DNA of 64,000 bases from Aestuariibacter salexigens DSM 15300 (lineage in GTDB: Bacteria > Pseudomonadota > Gammaproteobacteria > Enterobacterales > Alteromonadaceae). The stretch spans positions 186,001 through 250,000 of the forward strand of contig NZ_AUBH01000001.1 in the NCBI RefSeq assembly GCF_000429145.1, given 5' to 3'. Below are positions 29,256 to 38,213 of the stretch, piece after piece. The notes beneath the pieces are model-generated. The model did no database searches, was not told where the DNA came from, and was given only the letters and a program-made list of their open reading frames with translations. The position numbers were made by a program, and so were the translations under genes. Position 1 is the first letter of the stretch; the number at the start of each line of letters is the position of its first letter.

Positions 29256-30340
29256 TATGCGGTTTCCTCGTCTTTTTGGATCACGCCACGAGCCAGCTGG
29301 TCACGCTCGATAGATTCAAACAGTGCCTTAAAGTTACCTTCGCCGAAGCCTTCGTCTTCTTTACGTTGAATAAATTCAAAGAATACCGGCCCCAGCAGAG
29401 TTTCAGAGAAAATTTGCAGTAACAAACGAGGCTTGCCGCCTTCCGTTGTGCCATCAAGCAGGATGCCGCGCATCTGCAGTTCGTTGGTAGGCTCGCCGTG
29501 GCCAGGCAGACGTTCTTCGAGCATCTCATAGTACGTGCCCGGAGGAGGCGTCATAAACTTCATGCCCATCGCCTTGAGCTTGTCCCAACATTCTAGCAAG
29601 TTGTCACACGCCAATGCGATATGCTGAATACCTTCGCCATTATATTGCATCAGGAATTCTTCGATCTGGCCGCCACCTTTTGATTCTTCATTAAGAGGTA
29701 TGCGGATCTTACCATCCGGCGCGGTCATTGCTTTTGACAGCAGGCCTGTGTATTCACCTTTGATATCGAAGTAGCGAATTTCGCGGAAGTTGAACAGCTT
29801 TTCATAATAGTTGGCCCAGTGCTGCATGCGACCGCGATAAACGTTGTGCGTCAGATGATCCAGTGTGTGGAAACCACAGCCTTCAGGATGACGGTCAACG
29901 CCTTCAATCCATTCGAAGTCAATATCATAAATTGACACACCTTCTTTGTAGCGGTCAATCAGGTACAGAGTTGCACCACCGATACCTTTGATGGCGGGCA
30001 GGCGAAGCTCCATGGGACCAGTATGCACCTCAACCGGCTGCGCACCTTTACGCAATGCTTCTTTATAAGCAAATTGTGCGTTCTTGACGCGGAACGCCAT
30101 GCCGCATGCAGAAGGGCCGTGCTCATCTGCATAATAATCAGCGTGGCTATTAGGCTCATAGTTAGTGATAAAGTTAATATCACCCTGACGCCACAGTTCA
30201 ACTTGTTTAGATTTATGAATGGCTACTTTACTGAAGCCCATTGCCTCGAACACTGGCTCTAGAATTCCGCGCTCTGGCGCCGTAAATTCAACAAATTCGA
30301 AGCCGTCCAGGCCCATCGGGTTTTCAAATAAATCCGCCAT
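29255..30340 (-). CDS. hpd: 4-hydroxyphenylpyruvate dioxygenase
   Basis: Fe(II) enzyme that converts 4-hydroxyphenylpyruvate to homogentisate, the committed step of tyrosine catabolism. 361 aa from ATG 30340, preceded by AGGTG; an in-frame TTG 33 bases upstream is disfavoured because it would extend into the operator region. Iron ligands: His162 in LDHLTHNV, a His in [10 protein letters not shown] near 240, and a Glu in FFEFIQRK near 320. It is first gene of the hpd-VOC-FAH operon. Two MarR-type operators overlap its promoter. Confidence 0.96.
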   Translation of the reverse strand: MADLFENPMGLDGFEFVEFTAPERGILEPVFEAMGFSKVAIHKSKQVELWRQGDINFITNYEPNSHADYYADEHGPSACGMAFRVKNAQFAYKEALRKGAQPVEVHTGPMELRLPAIKGIGGATLYLIDRYKEGVSIYDIDFEWIEGVDRHPEGCGFHTLDHLTHNVYRGRMQHWANYYEKLFNFREIRYFDIKGEYTGLLSKAMTAPDGKIRIPLNEESKGGGQIEEFLMQYNGEGIQHIALACDNLLECWDKLKAMGMKFMTPPPGTYYEMLEERLPGHGEPTNELQMRGILLDGTTEGGKPRLLLQIFSETLLGPVFFEFIQRKEDEGFGEGNFKALFESIERDQLARGVIQKDEETA

Positions 30341-30395
30341 AATTTTCACCTTATTTTGTGTTGCAGTTGACAAAAGCGTTCAACAGAACGCAACA

Positions 30396-30441
30396 TAGTT
30401 GCAGTTGCAACTAAATTAGTTGTCACTGCAACTAATGTCAA
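30396..30441 (-). promoter_or_regulatory. hpd promoter with two MarR-type operators
   Basis: Two perfect TAGTTG-N6-CAACTA dyads lie at 30396-30413 and 30417-30434, 21 bases apart (two helical turns). On the minus strand TTGACA (30436-30441), 17 bases, then TAATTT (30413-30418) makes a promoter whose spacer is filled by the second dyad; the first dyad begins at the -10. This is a repressor layout for the adjacent MarR-family protein. A looser partial copy of the motif lies at about 30360-30373. Confidence 0.8.
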
Positions 30442-30510
30442 CCAACAGCCGCTTACTGTAAGTGAATGGCTGTTTCGATGGCTTTACACTGGCTCCGAGG
30501 AGGCTGAACT

Positions 30511-30984
30511 TTGGCGAACGATAGTGGACCTATTCTCACTCTTGAACGTTACCTGCCGTACCGTCTGTCTATCCTGTCGAACAAGGTCAGTAGCGTCATT
30601 GCGCAGATCTATAAAAACAAATTTGCGTTATCAGTCACCGAGTGGCGCATCATGGCAGTACTTGGGGAATATCCGGGCATTTCTGCTGATGAAATCTCTG
30701 TCAAAACGCAGTTGGAGAAATCCATCTTAAGCCGAGCTATCAATCGATTATTGAAGCGGGAATTTATTAGCCGCGAGTTTGCCGAACACGACAAACGCCG
30801 TTCCATGATCACGCTTTCTGAAACCGGTCAGTCGGTGTATCAGGAAATCGTTCCCTTATCTTATGAATACGAAAAAGCGCTACTAAATTGTTTTACCAGG
30901 GAAGAGCAGGAAACTCTTGTTACTCTGCTCGATCGGCTATACGAACATGCCGAACAGATTGCATCGAGTGACAACGAGCAATGA
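30511..30984 (+). CDS. MarR-family regulator, probable repressor of the hpd operon
   Basis: 157-aa winged-helix regulator. Recognition region and wing: LSVTEWRIMAVLGEYPGISADE, cut here as SVTEWRIMAVLGE (about 39-51), then KSILSRAINRLLKREFI and the wing DKRRSMITLSETG (about 93-105). It starts at TTG 30511 after CGAGGAGG. It is divergent from hpd across a 170-base region holding two matching dyad operators, so it most likely represses the operon and responds to an aromatic acid; the effector is inferred, not seen. Confidence 0.88.
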   Translation: MANDSGPILTLERYLPYRLSILSNKVSSVIAQIYKNKFALSVTEWRIMAVLGEYPGISADEISVKTQLEKSILSRAINRLLKREFISREFAEHDKRRSMITLSETGQSVYQEIVPLSYEYEKALLNCFTREEQETLVTLLDRLYEHAEQIASSDNEQ

Positions 30985-31026
30985 TTTGCTAGACTGAGTG
31001 TCACACTCATCGCAAAGATAAATTCA

Positions 31027-32406
31027 ATGAACATCAAAACCTTAGTGAAATGCGCAGCAGTTGTTGGGCTGGTGTTAGGGAGCGCTGTGGCCTCGGCTGA
31101 ACGAGTCGCTCTGGTTGGCGGCCGGCTGATTGATGGCTTCGGCCATCAGCCATTGGCCAATTCAGTGATCCTGATAAAAGACGGTATTATCGAAAAAGTC
31201 GCTACGGTAGATACGCTTAAGGTCCCGGATGAATATCAAGTGGTCTCCACGGAGGGCATGGATTTGCTGCCGGGGCTATGGGAGAACCATGCTCATTTGA
31301 TGTTAAATGGTCACGCTGACTATGCGCACTGGGATGTGGCTTACATTGACCGTCTGGAAGACGAAATTATGCCTGCCAGTGCGCTGCAATTACTGCTGGC
31401 TGGTGTGACAACAGCCCGAGATTTAGGCGCGCCTTTAGAGGCATCGGTGAATGTTAAACAACGCATTGAGCGCGGCGAGATCCACGGTGCACGGATATTT
31501 ATTACCGGACCTTTTTTACAACATGAGCCTTATCCGGGTACCGAAGCGTTTCGCTGGGGTGTCAATAACGCTCGCGAAGCACGTCAAAAAGTGAATGAGC
31601 TGGCTGATGCCGGTGTCGATCTGATTAAACTGGTGGATCAGGACAAGATCCCGCTGGAGGCCGCCAAAGCGATTGTTGAGCAGGCCCACAAACGTGGCCT
31701 GAAAGTCATCGCCCATTCACACAGGCCGGATGAAATTCGAGTAGGGCTTGAAATCGGCGTCGACAATTTTGAACACACCGGTCTTACTACGGCCCCCGAG
31801 TATCCTCAGGACGTGATGCAGGCATTAAAAGAACGCACCGCAACAGGACGCGTGGCGGGCGGGCCACTTTACTGGACGCCAACAGTAGAAGGGCTATGGA
31901 ATTACGAAAACACCGTAGCTAACCCTGAAAATCTGGACAGTACCTGTTGGCATCGCGGTCTTAAAGACGACACCATTGCCGATATCAGGGCATCATTGAA
32001 AGCGCCGGGCAAACTGGAATATATGCAATTGACCCCACTGCGCAAACCCACATTAAAGCGAAAAATCATGCAGCTTAAAGAATCCGGCGTGGTGATGCTA
32101 ATTGGCACCGATAGCGGCATTCCTACCAAGTTTCATTGCCAGAGTACCTGGAATGAAATGGCTATCTGGGTTGAAGAGTTTGAATTTAGCGCGATGGATA
32201 CAATTCGCGCAGCGACCTACTGGCCTGCAGTGATGATGGGGGTTAATGATAAACTTGGCACTGTCAGCGAGGGTAAACTGGCTGACATTATTGGTGTCAA
32301 AGGGGACGTGCTACGCTATATCAACCTTCTACAGCATGTCGACATGGTCATGAAAGAGGGTACCTTATACAAATATGATGGGCGCCCGACAGCAATTATA
32401 GACTAG
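31027..32406 (+). CDS. exported amidohydrolase-family protein
   Basis: 459-aa metal-dependent hydrolase. Residues 1-24 form a signal peptide (cleavage after SAVASA). Metal-site motifs: LWENHAHL (about 90-97, the His-x-His pair), DLIKLVD (candidate bridging Lys), IAHSHRP, NFEHTGL and GTDSGIP. It belongs to the same broad group as the gene at 11431-12714 but is clearly diverged. It lies 42 bases after the MarR gene on the same strand, so co-transcription is possible. The substrate is unknown. Confidence 0.82.
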   Translation: MNIKTLVKCAAVVGLVLGSAVASAERVALVGGRLIDGFGHQPLANSVILIKDGIIEKVATVDTLKVPDEYQVVSTEGMDLLPGLWENHAHLMLNGHADYAHWDVAYIDRLEDEIMPASALQLLLAGVTTARDLGAPLEASVNVKQRIERGEIHGARIFITGPFLQHEPYPGTEAFRWGVNNAREARQKVNELADAGVDLIKLVDQDKIPLEAAKAIVEQAHKRGLKVIAHSHRPDEIRVGLEIGVDNFEHTGLTTAPEYPQDVMQALKERTATGRVAGGPLYWTPTVEGLWNYENTVANPENLDSTCWHRGLKDDTIADIRASLKAPGKLEYMQLTPLRKPTLKRKIMQLKESGVVMLIGTDSGIPTKFHCQSTWNEMAIWVEEFEFSAMDTIRAATYWPAVMMGVNDKLGTVSEGKLADIIGVKGDVLRYINLLQHVDMVMKEGTLYKYDGRPTAIID

Positions 32407-32452
32407 TTTAATATGGTCTTAGAGTGCGCTAGAAGCGAGAACGGAGTGCAAT

Positions 32453-33241
32453 CTAACTATCAAAATATACGTCAAGAGACCACACAGAATTGCCAAAATA
32501 AAGGCCATGAGCGACATGGCCTTTGGTCTGCCAGTCGTCCAGAAGCGGAGCCAATCCCTTTGCTCCCTGACTTGCACCACCTTCAATAAATATTTCCGCC
32601 ACGCAGCGATGTTCGCGACAAGTCAAAAGATTTACATTGTAATTGACGTTATTAATATATTGTGTGGCCGCTGCTCTAAACTGCTCTTCACGATGAATGT
32701 CCCATCGACCTGATTCATCATCGTTGTTTAAGTGCGCCAAATTGTGCTGCACGATTTCTTCACTGCTGGAAAAACGGGTAAAGATATCTTTATCGATAAG
32801 GTCAAAAGTCAACGAGCCATCCTGATTTTTAGTTGCCGTCACTGAATATTCATGCCAGTCAAAATAGGCTTTGTGATCGCCGGCCGCAAATTTGTTATTC
32901 GCTAGCCTAGTAAGCTCAGAGTAAAACTTACTTTCTTTTGAGAATCGAAATGACACTGGTTTATCACCCAACTCTACTGGCGCTGATGAGAAACGGGTGT
33001 CTGTGTCAGTCTTCGCATTTTGTCGTGCTAACTGCGACTTCTCTGTCTTGCTATAGGTTTCTAAAGGTGGTTTTTCTAAAGTCTCTGCCTCAGTTTTGAA
33101 AGCTTCTTGTGGCTCTGAGACAGAATTGCTATTTGGTTTATTCAGGTTGGCATTCGCAAGTACATTTTTCTCATTGAAAACGAATGCGCTTAAACCGAGT
33201 AAGAGCAATACCGCGACAATGTAGAATCTTGAAAGATGCAT
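32453..33241 (-). CDS. exported protein of unknown function (262 aa)
   Basis: No family recognised. The N terminus (residues 4-23) is a hydrophobic signal anchor or signal peptide without a lipobox. Residues about 30-85 are a low-complexity, Ser/Lys/Glu-rich linker, and residues about 90-262 form a mixed alpha/beta domain with two Cys in LLTCREHRCVAEIF that could form a disulfide. Last of four exported-protein genes on this strand, with its start 6 bases beyond the stop of the next lipoprotein gene. Confidence 0.7.
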   Translation of the reverse strand: MHLSRFYIVAVLLLLGLSAFVFNEKNVLANANLNKPNSNSVSEPQEAFKTEAETLEKPPLETYSKTEKSQLARQNAKTDTDTRFSSAPVELGDKPVSFRFSKESKFYSELTRLANNKFAAGDHKAYFDWHEYSVTATKNQDGSLTFDLIDKDIFTRFSSSEEIVQHNLAHLNNDDESGRWDIHREEQFRAAATQYINNVNYNVNLLTCREHRCVAEIFIEGGASQGAKGLAPLLDDWQTKGHVAHGLYFGNSVWSLDVYFDS

Positions 33242-33247
33242 GGATTG

Positions 33248-33646
33248 TTAGATGTCGGCAGGTCTTGTAATTGCGCTGTCATCCAGAACAACAATTTTAC
33301 TTACATCCAGCAAATCGCCGTACTGGGTGGTGGTCATCACATCATCTAATACACGTCCCGTCACACGTACGCGCAGACCCTGAACCTGATACTCTCTATC
33401 AAGTTTGCGCAGCGTGTATTTGCTGCCATTGTCCGCATCCAGTGCATAAAAGCCGCCCTCAAATGACTTAAACTGAATAGTTCCGGTAATGATCTTCATG
33501 CCGACCTGCTCCTTACCTTCTGCGTCACTCGATGATTTGGTAATCGGATCCAGCTGCTCTTTTTGAACGCTTTCTGAATCGGGTTCCGATGCTCTCTGAC
33601 AAGCCATAAGTATTACGCTAAACAATAAAACGTAGAAGTAACGCAT
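33248..33646 (-). CDS. small lipoprotein (132 aa)
   Basis: Signal sequence with a lipobox ending LMAC at Cys16, followed by an acidic Ser/Glu-rich linker. Residues about 50-125 form a beta-rich domain with ITGTIQFKSFEGGFYALDA and LRVRVTGRV, reminiscent of small OB-fold or YgiW/NlpE-like lipoprotein domains. No function is assigned. Ends 6 bases before the 262-aa exported protein starts, so both are probably co-expressed. Confidence 0.75.
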   Translation of the reverse strand: MRYFYVLLFSVILMACQRASEPDSESVQKEQLDPITKSSSDAEGKEQVGMKIITGTIQFKSFEGGFYALDADNGSKYTLRKLDREYQVQGLRVRVTGRVLDDVMTTTQYGDLLDVSKIVVLDDSAITRPADI

Positions 33647-33828
33647 CGTGATGCTCCAATGACATACCTGACTATTATGCCAGCATGGTAGCTGAACTTT
33701 GCCTGAATCGAAAAGCGCTGTGGAGATAATTTTGAGGAATTTAACGTCCCGTGTGAAATGAGGACGCTTTAATGTTCAAAACTGCAGTTGGCAGGGCCAC
33801 AGTAGGCCCTGCAAAATAGGGGATTGAG

Positions 33829-34281
33829 CTAGTCTCTAAATTTCATTTCCTGAAGCAATGAAGTGCTCATAACGGTGCGGTACTCAGCCCGATTACCGCT
33901 TTCTTCTTGCATTTTTTCCATACTCTTTTTGACCCATTCCATATACGTTTTCCTGCGTTCTTCATTTTCGGCAACTGAGGCCATATTTTCAAACACACGA
34001 ATGAGGTAGAGGTCTGGCTCGTCTGCTCGAGCATGGACATTGTTGATAATAGAATAACTGACGAGCCACCCTTGCTTCACTGCAAAATCTGAGTTTTTTC
34101 TCCACTCTGAAGCAAGCCATTTGGCATATTTCAGACCAGCGCCATCGGCTAACTTGATACCGGTCACTTCCCAATAGTTACCACCGATAAAAGGGGGCTC
34201 ATGATTATCTGCGTGTACAACTTGAATAGCGATTAGACTAAAAACACAAAACAACGCTCCTCGTAAAAAATGCTTATTCAT
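33829..34281 (-). CDS. periplasmic protein of unknown function (150 aa)
   Basis: N-terminal signal peptide of about 24 residues (cleavage after VVHA). The mature protein is alpha/beta with an aromatic-rich start (GGNYWEVTGIKL) and a central YLIRVFENMASV stretch, like the ferredoxin-like dimeric alpha-beta barrel fold of small stress or monooxygenase-type proteins. The C-terminal third is a charged helix (about 105-135). No family name can be given. Confidence 0.7.
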   Translation of the reverse strand: MNKHFLRGALFCVFSLIAIQVVHADNHEPPFIGGNYWEVTGIKLADGAGLKYAKWLASEWRKNSDFAVKQGWLVSYSIINNVHARADEPDLYLIRVFENMASVAENEERRKTYMEWVKKSMEKMQEESGNRAEYRTVMSTSLLQEMKFRD

Positions 34282-34475
34282 TTTGAATAATCTCCTTAAT
34301 TCAGGCAGGCATCATTGTCGCCTGAATAATGAAAGTAGTTGTTGGCCCTAGATATGTCTAATTTTTATACTGCAAAGACTGGAATGGTAACTATCATATC
34401 CGAGAGATATGACGATAAATAGAAGCTCGTTGCGAGTGCTTGACTGGTGCTGTACGGGCGTCGAAACCCATCATG

Positions 34476-35303
34476 CTAGTTTATTTTTTTAAATTCAGTG
34501 AGGAAAGACTCTCTCAAACCGGGCTCTATGTATTGTAGATGCCATGCAAGGTATTCATCGCTTTTAGTCATGGTGGTCAGTGCCTTATTGAGTTCGCTGA
34601 TAAACTGCTGGTTTTCCGGCGTATCTTTACAAGCTACATGGCCTGTCAGTAATGCTGGCAGTCCTTCGACGTCCAGTGGTACCGGCCTGTTCTGAGGTGC
34701 GATCGATTTTTGTACGTTGTGATATTCCATCACGGTTGGATATTCGATCAGGACGTCAAACCGGTTTGCCAAGAGCATTGCATGCAGTTGTGAAGTGCTT
34801 TCACTGCCGTCTTTTTGATACATTCTTGCCGGGTCAACCTGTGACAGCAGCGCATCAATCTGATCGCCGTAAGAGCGGTCCTTTTCTAAGCCAATCACTA
34901 ATTGCGGGTGTTGTTGCAGTAGTGCCTGCAATGATACCTGGTGTTTTGGATGTTCGACATTAGACTGGGATGATACGAAAACCCGTAATCCCAGAAAGTA
35001 AGTGACGGGCTCAGAGAATAGCAGAGATTGTCGTCGTCTCTCGGTGGGCAGCAAGCTTCTTACACAATCGCCATCACCGCGCTCAATGTTACTTAAGGCA
35101 CGTTCCAGAGACGCTTGTTCTTCACTGATACTGAAGCGTTCCGCCAGGCTCGTTCTAAGTGCACCAAACACCAGTTGTTCTGTCGGTACGCCGCCAGCAG
35201 GATTGAAGTAGGTCTTTATATGTACCTTGTCTGCGAATGCCACTCTGCTTTGCATGAGTGCAATGAAGCATAAGATGATGAATAAAAAGGAATTAATGCG
35301 CAT
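34476..35303 (-). CDS. periplasmic solute-binding-like protein (PBP2 fold)
   Basis: 275 aa with a signal peptide (cleavage near VAFA, residue 24). The rest follows the type 2 periplasmic-binding-protein plan: ligand-cleft region ERGDGDCVRSLLPTERRR near 73-90, a hinge near LLFSEPVTYFLGLRVF, and the return to lobe 1 near 205. There is no permease or ATPase gene nearby, so a sensory or scavenging role is more likely than ABC transport. The chemoreceptor gene lies directly upstream on the same strand. Confidence 0.75.
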   Translation of the reverse strand: MRINSFLFIILCFIALMQSRVAFADKVHIKTYFNPAGGVPTEQLVFGALRTSLAERFSISEEQASLERALSNIERGDGDCVRSLLPTERRRQSLLFSEPVTYFLGLRVFVSSQSNVEHPKHQVSLQALLQQHPQLVIGLEKDRSYGDQIDALLSQVDPARMYQKDGSESTSQLHAMLLANRFDVLIEYPTVMEYHNVQKSIAPQNRPVPLDVEGLPALLTGHVACKDTPENQQFISELNKALTTMTKSDEYLAWHLQYIEPGLRESFLTEFKKIN

Positions 35304-35438
35304 TTTAAGGAAGGTACTCTTGAAAAACGCGCGTAGTGTACTGTCTTTACATCAAGACTTCTACAACGTCTAAGTGTTCACTGAATGAGCGTCATAATAA
35401 ATGTTGACCATTATAACGCCCAGTGAAGGTCTAATTTA

Positions 35439-37004
35439 TCAATCGTCACTGTCGTCCAGTGCGGATGCTAATGAACGAAACTCTCTTACGCGATGTTCAA
35501 CGCCGGATACGTTATCTCGCGACGCGGTCGCTATTTGGCTGATATGGCGGGTCGCCTCTTTCGCTTCCTGGATGGCTTGGTTGATCTCAAGTAAAGCTTG
35601 TTGATTCTCCGTACCTGCCGCTGCGATTTGAGCCATTTCATCGGTCATTTTTGAAAATTCCTGACGAATACTCAGCATTTCAGCGCGAGCCTGTTCGCTC
35701 TGCTCACTACACGTTTTGGCAACCTCAACCTGTCTGAGCAAATCCTCCTGTAGCGTATTGATAGTGTGCGTCATCGAGCCTATGGTTTCTTCGATTTCAT
35801 CTACGGCTTCCTGTGTACTTTGTGAAAGACTGCGCACTTCGTCAGCAACTACAGAGAAACCTCTGCCAGATTCACCAGCTCGAGCCGCTTCAATAGCAGC
35901 GTTGAGTGCGAGCAGATTTGTTTGCTCTGCTATTTTATCAATGCGGCTACTGAACTCTGTAGCAGACTCGCTTTTTTCAACTAACACTTCGGCATAGTTT
36001 GCGGCGCTCAATACATGCTTGGCGAGAGCGTCGATTTGCTCAGCTGACTGGTCGACTATATCAGCCGATGCGTTCACCTTGTCTCGAGCAGCGCTGCACA
36101 TGCTAGCGGTCGTCTCTGCGCTGCTATTTACCTCTTCTACGGCAACCGTCATCTGAGACGTAGCAACAGAAATCTGCTCAGCAGCAGCTGCACTCTGTTC
36201 AGCTGCGGAGACCAGTCCCTCTGCATCTTGCTTGGTTTGGGACAACGCCATGCCAATGTCATCGGTACCGCTTTCTAACCTGCTCATTGCTGCATAAAGC
36301 GCGCCTTCCTTCAACGCGAGTTCATAGTCGATCAATGATGTTGCAGGTGTCTGCGCAAAAACACGCCGCTGGATAGGAAAATGCTGAGCAGAGAAATTTT
36401 CAGAATACCGGTTATTTTTTGCAATGTTTGGATAAAGAAAGTAACCAATGGCGGCAAAGCCTATCATCAATGCGATTGAAACGAGTGATGACTGCCCGAA
36501 AATCGCGATGGCCAGTAATACTGCGGCAAAAGCGCATAGCCCCGTTACCTGCCAGTTGTATGACGTAGTAGTAGCGTTACTGTATACAGCACTCGCTCGT
36601 TCTATTAGCTCTGGCTCAGCGACACTCAGCAGCCATTGTGCGCCGACTACCTTTTGTTTGCGATAGATAGGCCGGACAAACGTCTTTTTCCATTCTTGTC
36701 GTCCGTTAGTAGTAAAGGGGAGGATGCCTAACCACGGAGTTTCAGTCGACAGACTCAATGTAATTTCTTGTAACACTGATGCTGGGCATGAGCTGAGTGC
36801 GCTATGCGTGAGAGCCTTTCCTTCTGTTTGGTTTGCAGTTATGCCGAAAAATTGCTGAGCACTTTGCAAAACATTCCAAAATGACAGGTCTGGTCTTGTA
36901 GAAAAAACGATGTCTTCATCCTTTACGGAGTGACGTAGCTGAGTTGATGAAGGTTCGGCGTGATTTGTTTGCGGGGGCGCGTCGAAAGTGAGTGCTACTG
37001 ACAT
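35439..37004 (-). CDS. PAS-containing chemoreceptor (Aer-like)
   Basis: 521 aa from ATG 37004, which is preceded by AGAGGA; an upstream in-frame start lacks such a site. An N-terminal PAS domain (about residues 25-130, with [11 protein letters not shown]) is followed by two hydrophobic segments (about 152-172 and 178-196). The signalling domain has the conserved tip [21 protein letters not shown] cytosolic PAS before a membrane hairpin is the Aer layout, which senses redox or energy state through a cofactor. No CheR-docking pentapeptide. Confidence 0.88.
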   Translation of the reverse strand: MSVALTFDAPPQTNHAEPSSTQLRHSVKDEDIVFSTRPDLSFWNVLQSAQQFFGITANQTEGKALTHSALSSCPASVLQEITLSLSTETPWLGILPFTTNGRQEWKKTFVRPIYRKQKVVGAQWLLSVAEPELIERASAVYSNATTTSYNWQVTGLCAFAAVLLAIAIFGQSSLVSIALMIGFAAIGYFLYPNIAKNNRYSENFSAQHFPIQRRVFAQTPATSLIDYELALKEGALYAAMSRLESGTDDIGMALSQTKQDAEGLVSAAEQSAAAAEQISVATSQMTVAVEEVNSSAETTASMCSAARDKVNASADIVDQSAEQIDALAKHVLSAANYAEVLVEKSESATEFSSRIDKIAEQTNLLALNAAIEAARAGESGRGFSVVADEVRSLSQSTQEAVDEIEETIGSMTHTINTLQEDLLRQVEVAKTCSEQSEQARAEMLSIRQEFSKMTDEMAQIAAAGTENQQALLEINQAIQEAKEATRHISQIATASRDNVSGVEHRVREFRSLASALDDSDD

Positions 37005-37071
37005 GATATGTCCTCTGTGGTCGTCAGAGTTTGTACCACCGCAGAGCACTTTCAGTTCACTTTAATCTCGC

Positions 37072-37110
37072 AGTTGGCCCACCAAACTTCTGTTTTTGAT
37101 AAGGCCAACT
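37072..37110. terminator. stem-loop downstream of prs
   Basis: AGTTGGCC (37072-37079) pairs with GGCCAACT (37103-37110) across a 23-base loop, next to four tandem ATTT units (37112-37127). On the prs transcript no T-run follows the stem, so it is at best a weak or Rho-assisted end, or an mRNA 3' stabiliser. Confidence 0.35.
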
Positions 37111-37134
37111 AATTTATTTATTTATTTGCTTTTG

Positions 37135-38082
37135 TTAGTACTCAAACATCGCTGAGATTGACTCTTCATTGCTGATGCGGCGAATGGTTTCTGCCAGCAT
37201 GTTAGACAATGTCAGCTGTTTGACTTTATCAATTGCACGGATCTCATCGCGCAGTGGGATGCTGTCGGTCACGATGATTTCGTCGATCACAGAGTCGCGC
37301 AGGTTGTTCGGCGCGTTACCCGAGAAAATCGCGTGTGTGGCGTAGGCATATACGTTGCGTGCGCCATGCTGTTTGAGTGCATCAGCGGCTTTTGCCAGCG
37401 TACCGCCTGTGTCGATCATGTCATCGACGATAATACAGTCGCGGTCCTGTACATCACCGATAATATTCATGACCTGCGCGACGTTTGCTTTGGGACGACG
37501 CTTATCGATAATTGCCAGGTCGGTATCGTTCAGTAACTTGGCCATGGCTCGTGCACGCACTACACCGCCAATGTCAGGCGATACCACTACAGGTTGATGG
37601 AAATCACGGGTCTTCATGTCTTCCAGCAAGATGGGCGTACCAAATGCGTTATCCACCGGCACATCAAAGAAGCCCTGAATCTGTTCAGCGTGCAAATCAA
37701 TAGTAAGTACGCGGTCGACGCCGACGTTAGATAAAAAGTCGGCTACCACTTTAGCAGTGATAGGGACGCGGGCTGAGCGCACTCGTCTGTCCTGTCTGGC
37801 ATAGCCGAAGTAGGGCATCACTGCCGTGATCCGACCCGCAGAGGCCCGTCTCAGGGCGTCAATCATAACAATCAGCTCCATCAGATTGTCATTTGTTGGG
37901 GCGCAGGTTGACTGAATGATAAAGACATCTGAACCACGCACATTTTCATGGATTTCGACGCTGATTTCACCGTCGCTGAAACGACCAACGCTGGCATTTC
38001 CAAGTTTAGTGTAGAGTCGTTCGGCTACTTTTTGAGCGAGTTCTGGTACGGCGTTACCGGCGAAGAGCTTCATGTCAGGCAC
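37135..38082 (-). CDS. prs: ribose-phosphate pyrophosphokinase
   Basis: Makes PRPP from ribose 5-phosphate and ATP, feeding nucleotide, His, Trp and NAD synthesis. 315 aa, near-identical in layout to the E. coli enzyme: GRFSDGE, ATP-loop region [11 protein letters not shown] (about 97-107) and PRPP loop [10 protein letters not shown] (about 220-229). It starts at GTG 38082, as in E. coli, and lies 30 bases after a tRNA-Gln gene. Confidence 0.98.
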   Translation of the reverse strand: MPDMKLFAGNAVPELAQKVAERLYTKLGNASVGRFSDGEISVEIHENVRGSDVFIIQSTCAPTNDNLMELIVMIDALRRASAGRITAVMPYFGYARQDRRVRSARVPITAKVVADFLSNVGVDRVLTIDLHAEQIQGFFDVPVDNAFGTPILLEDMKTRDFHQPVVVSPDIGGVVRARAMAKLLNDTDLAIIDKRRPKANVAQVMNIIGDVQDRDCIIVDDMIDTGGTLAKAADALKQHGARNVYAYATHAIFSGNAPNNLRDSVIDEIIVTDSIPLRDEIRAIDKVKQLTLSNMLAETIRRISNEESISAMFEY

Positions 38083-38112
38083 AAGTGGTTCCTCAGTGCG
38101 TCATTTGAGAGT

Positions 38113-38188
38113 TGGCTGGGGTAGCTGGACTCGAACCAACGAATGGCGGGATCAAAACCCGCTGCCTTACCAACTTGGCTATACCCCA
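38113..38188 (-). tRNA. tRNA-Gln(UUG) between ispE and prs
   Basis: 76 nt with encoded CCA, identical to the copy at 22294-22369, all stems paired, anticodon UUG. It is inserted between two protein genes on the same strand, so it is probably processed from the lolB-ispE-prs transcript or transcribed from within ispE. Confidence 0.97.
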
Positions 38189-38213
38189 ATAATTCGGTCT
38201 ATCAATCTTGTCT

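Noticed and set aside
37112-37127. Four tandem ATTT units downstream of prs as a contingency repeat
   Set aside because: They are non-coding and too few units to predict variation; noted only with the adjacent stem-loop.
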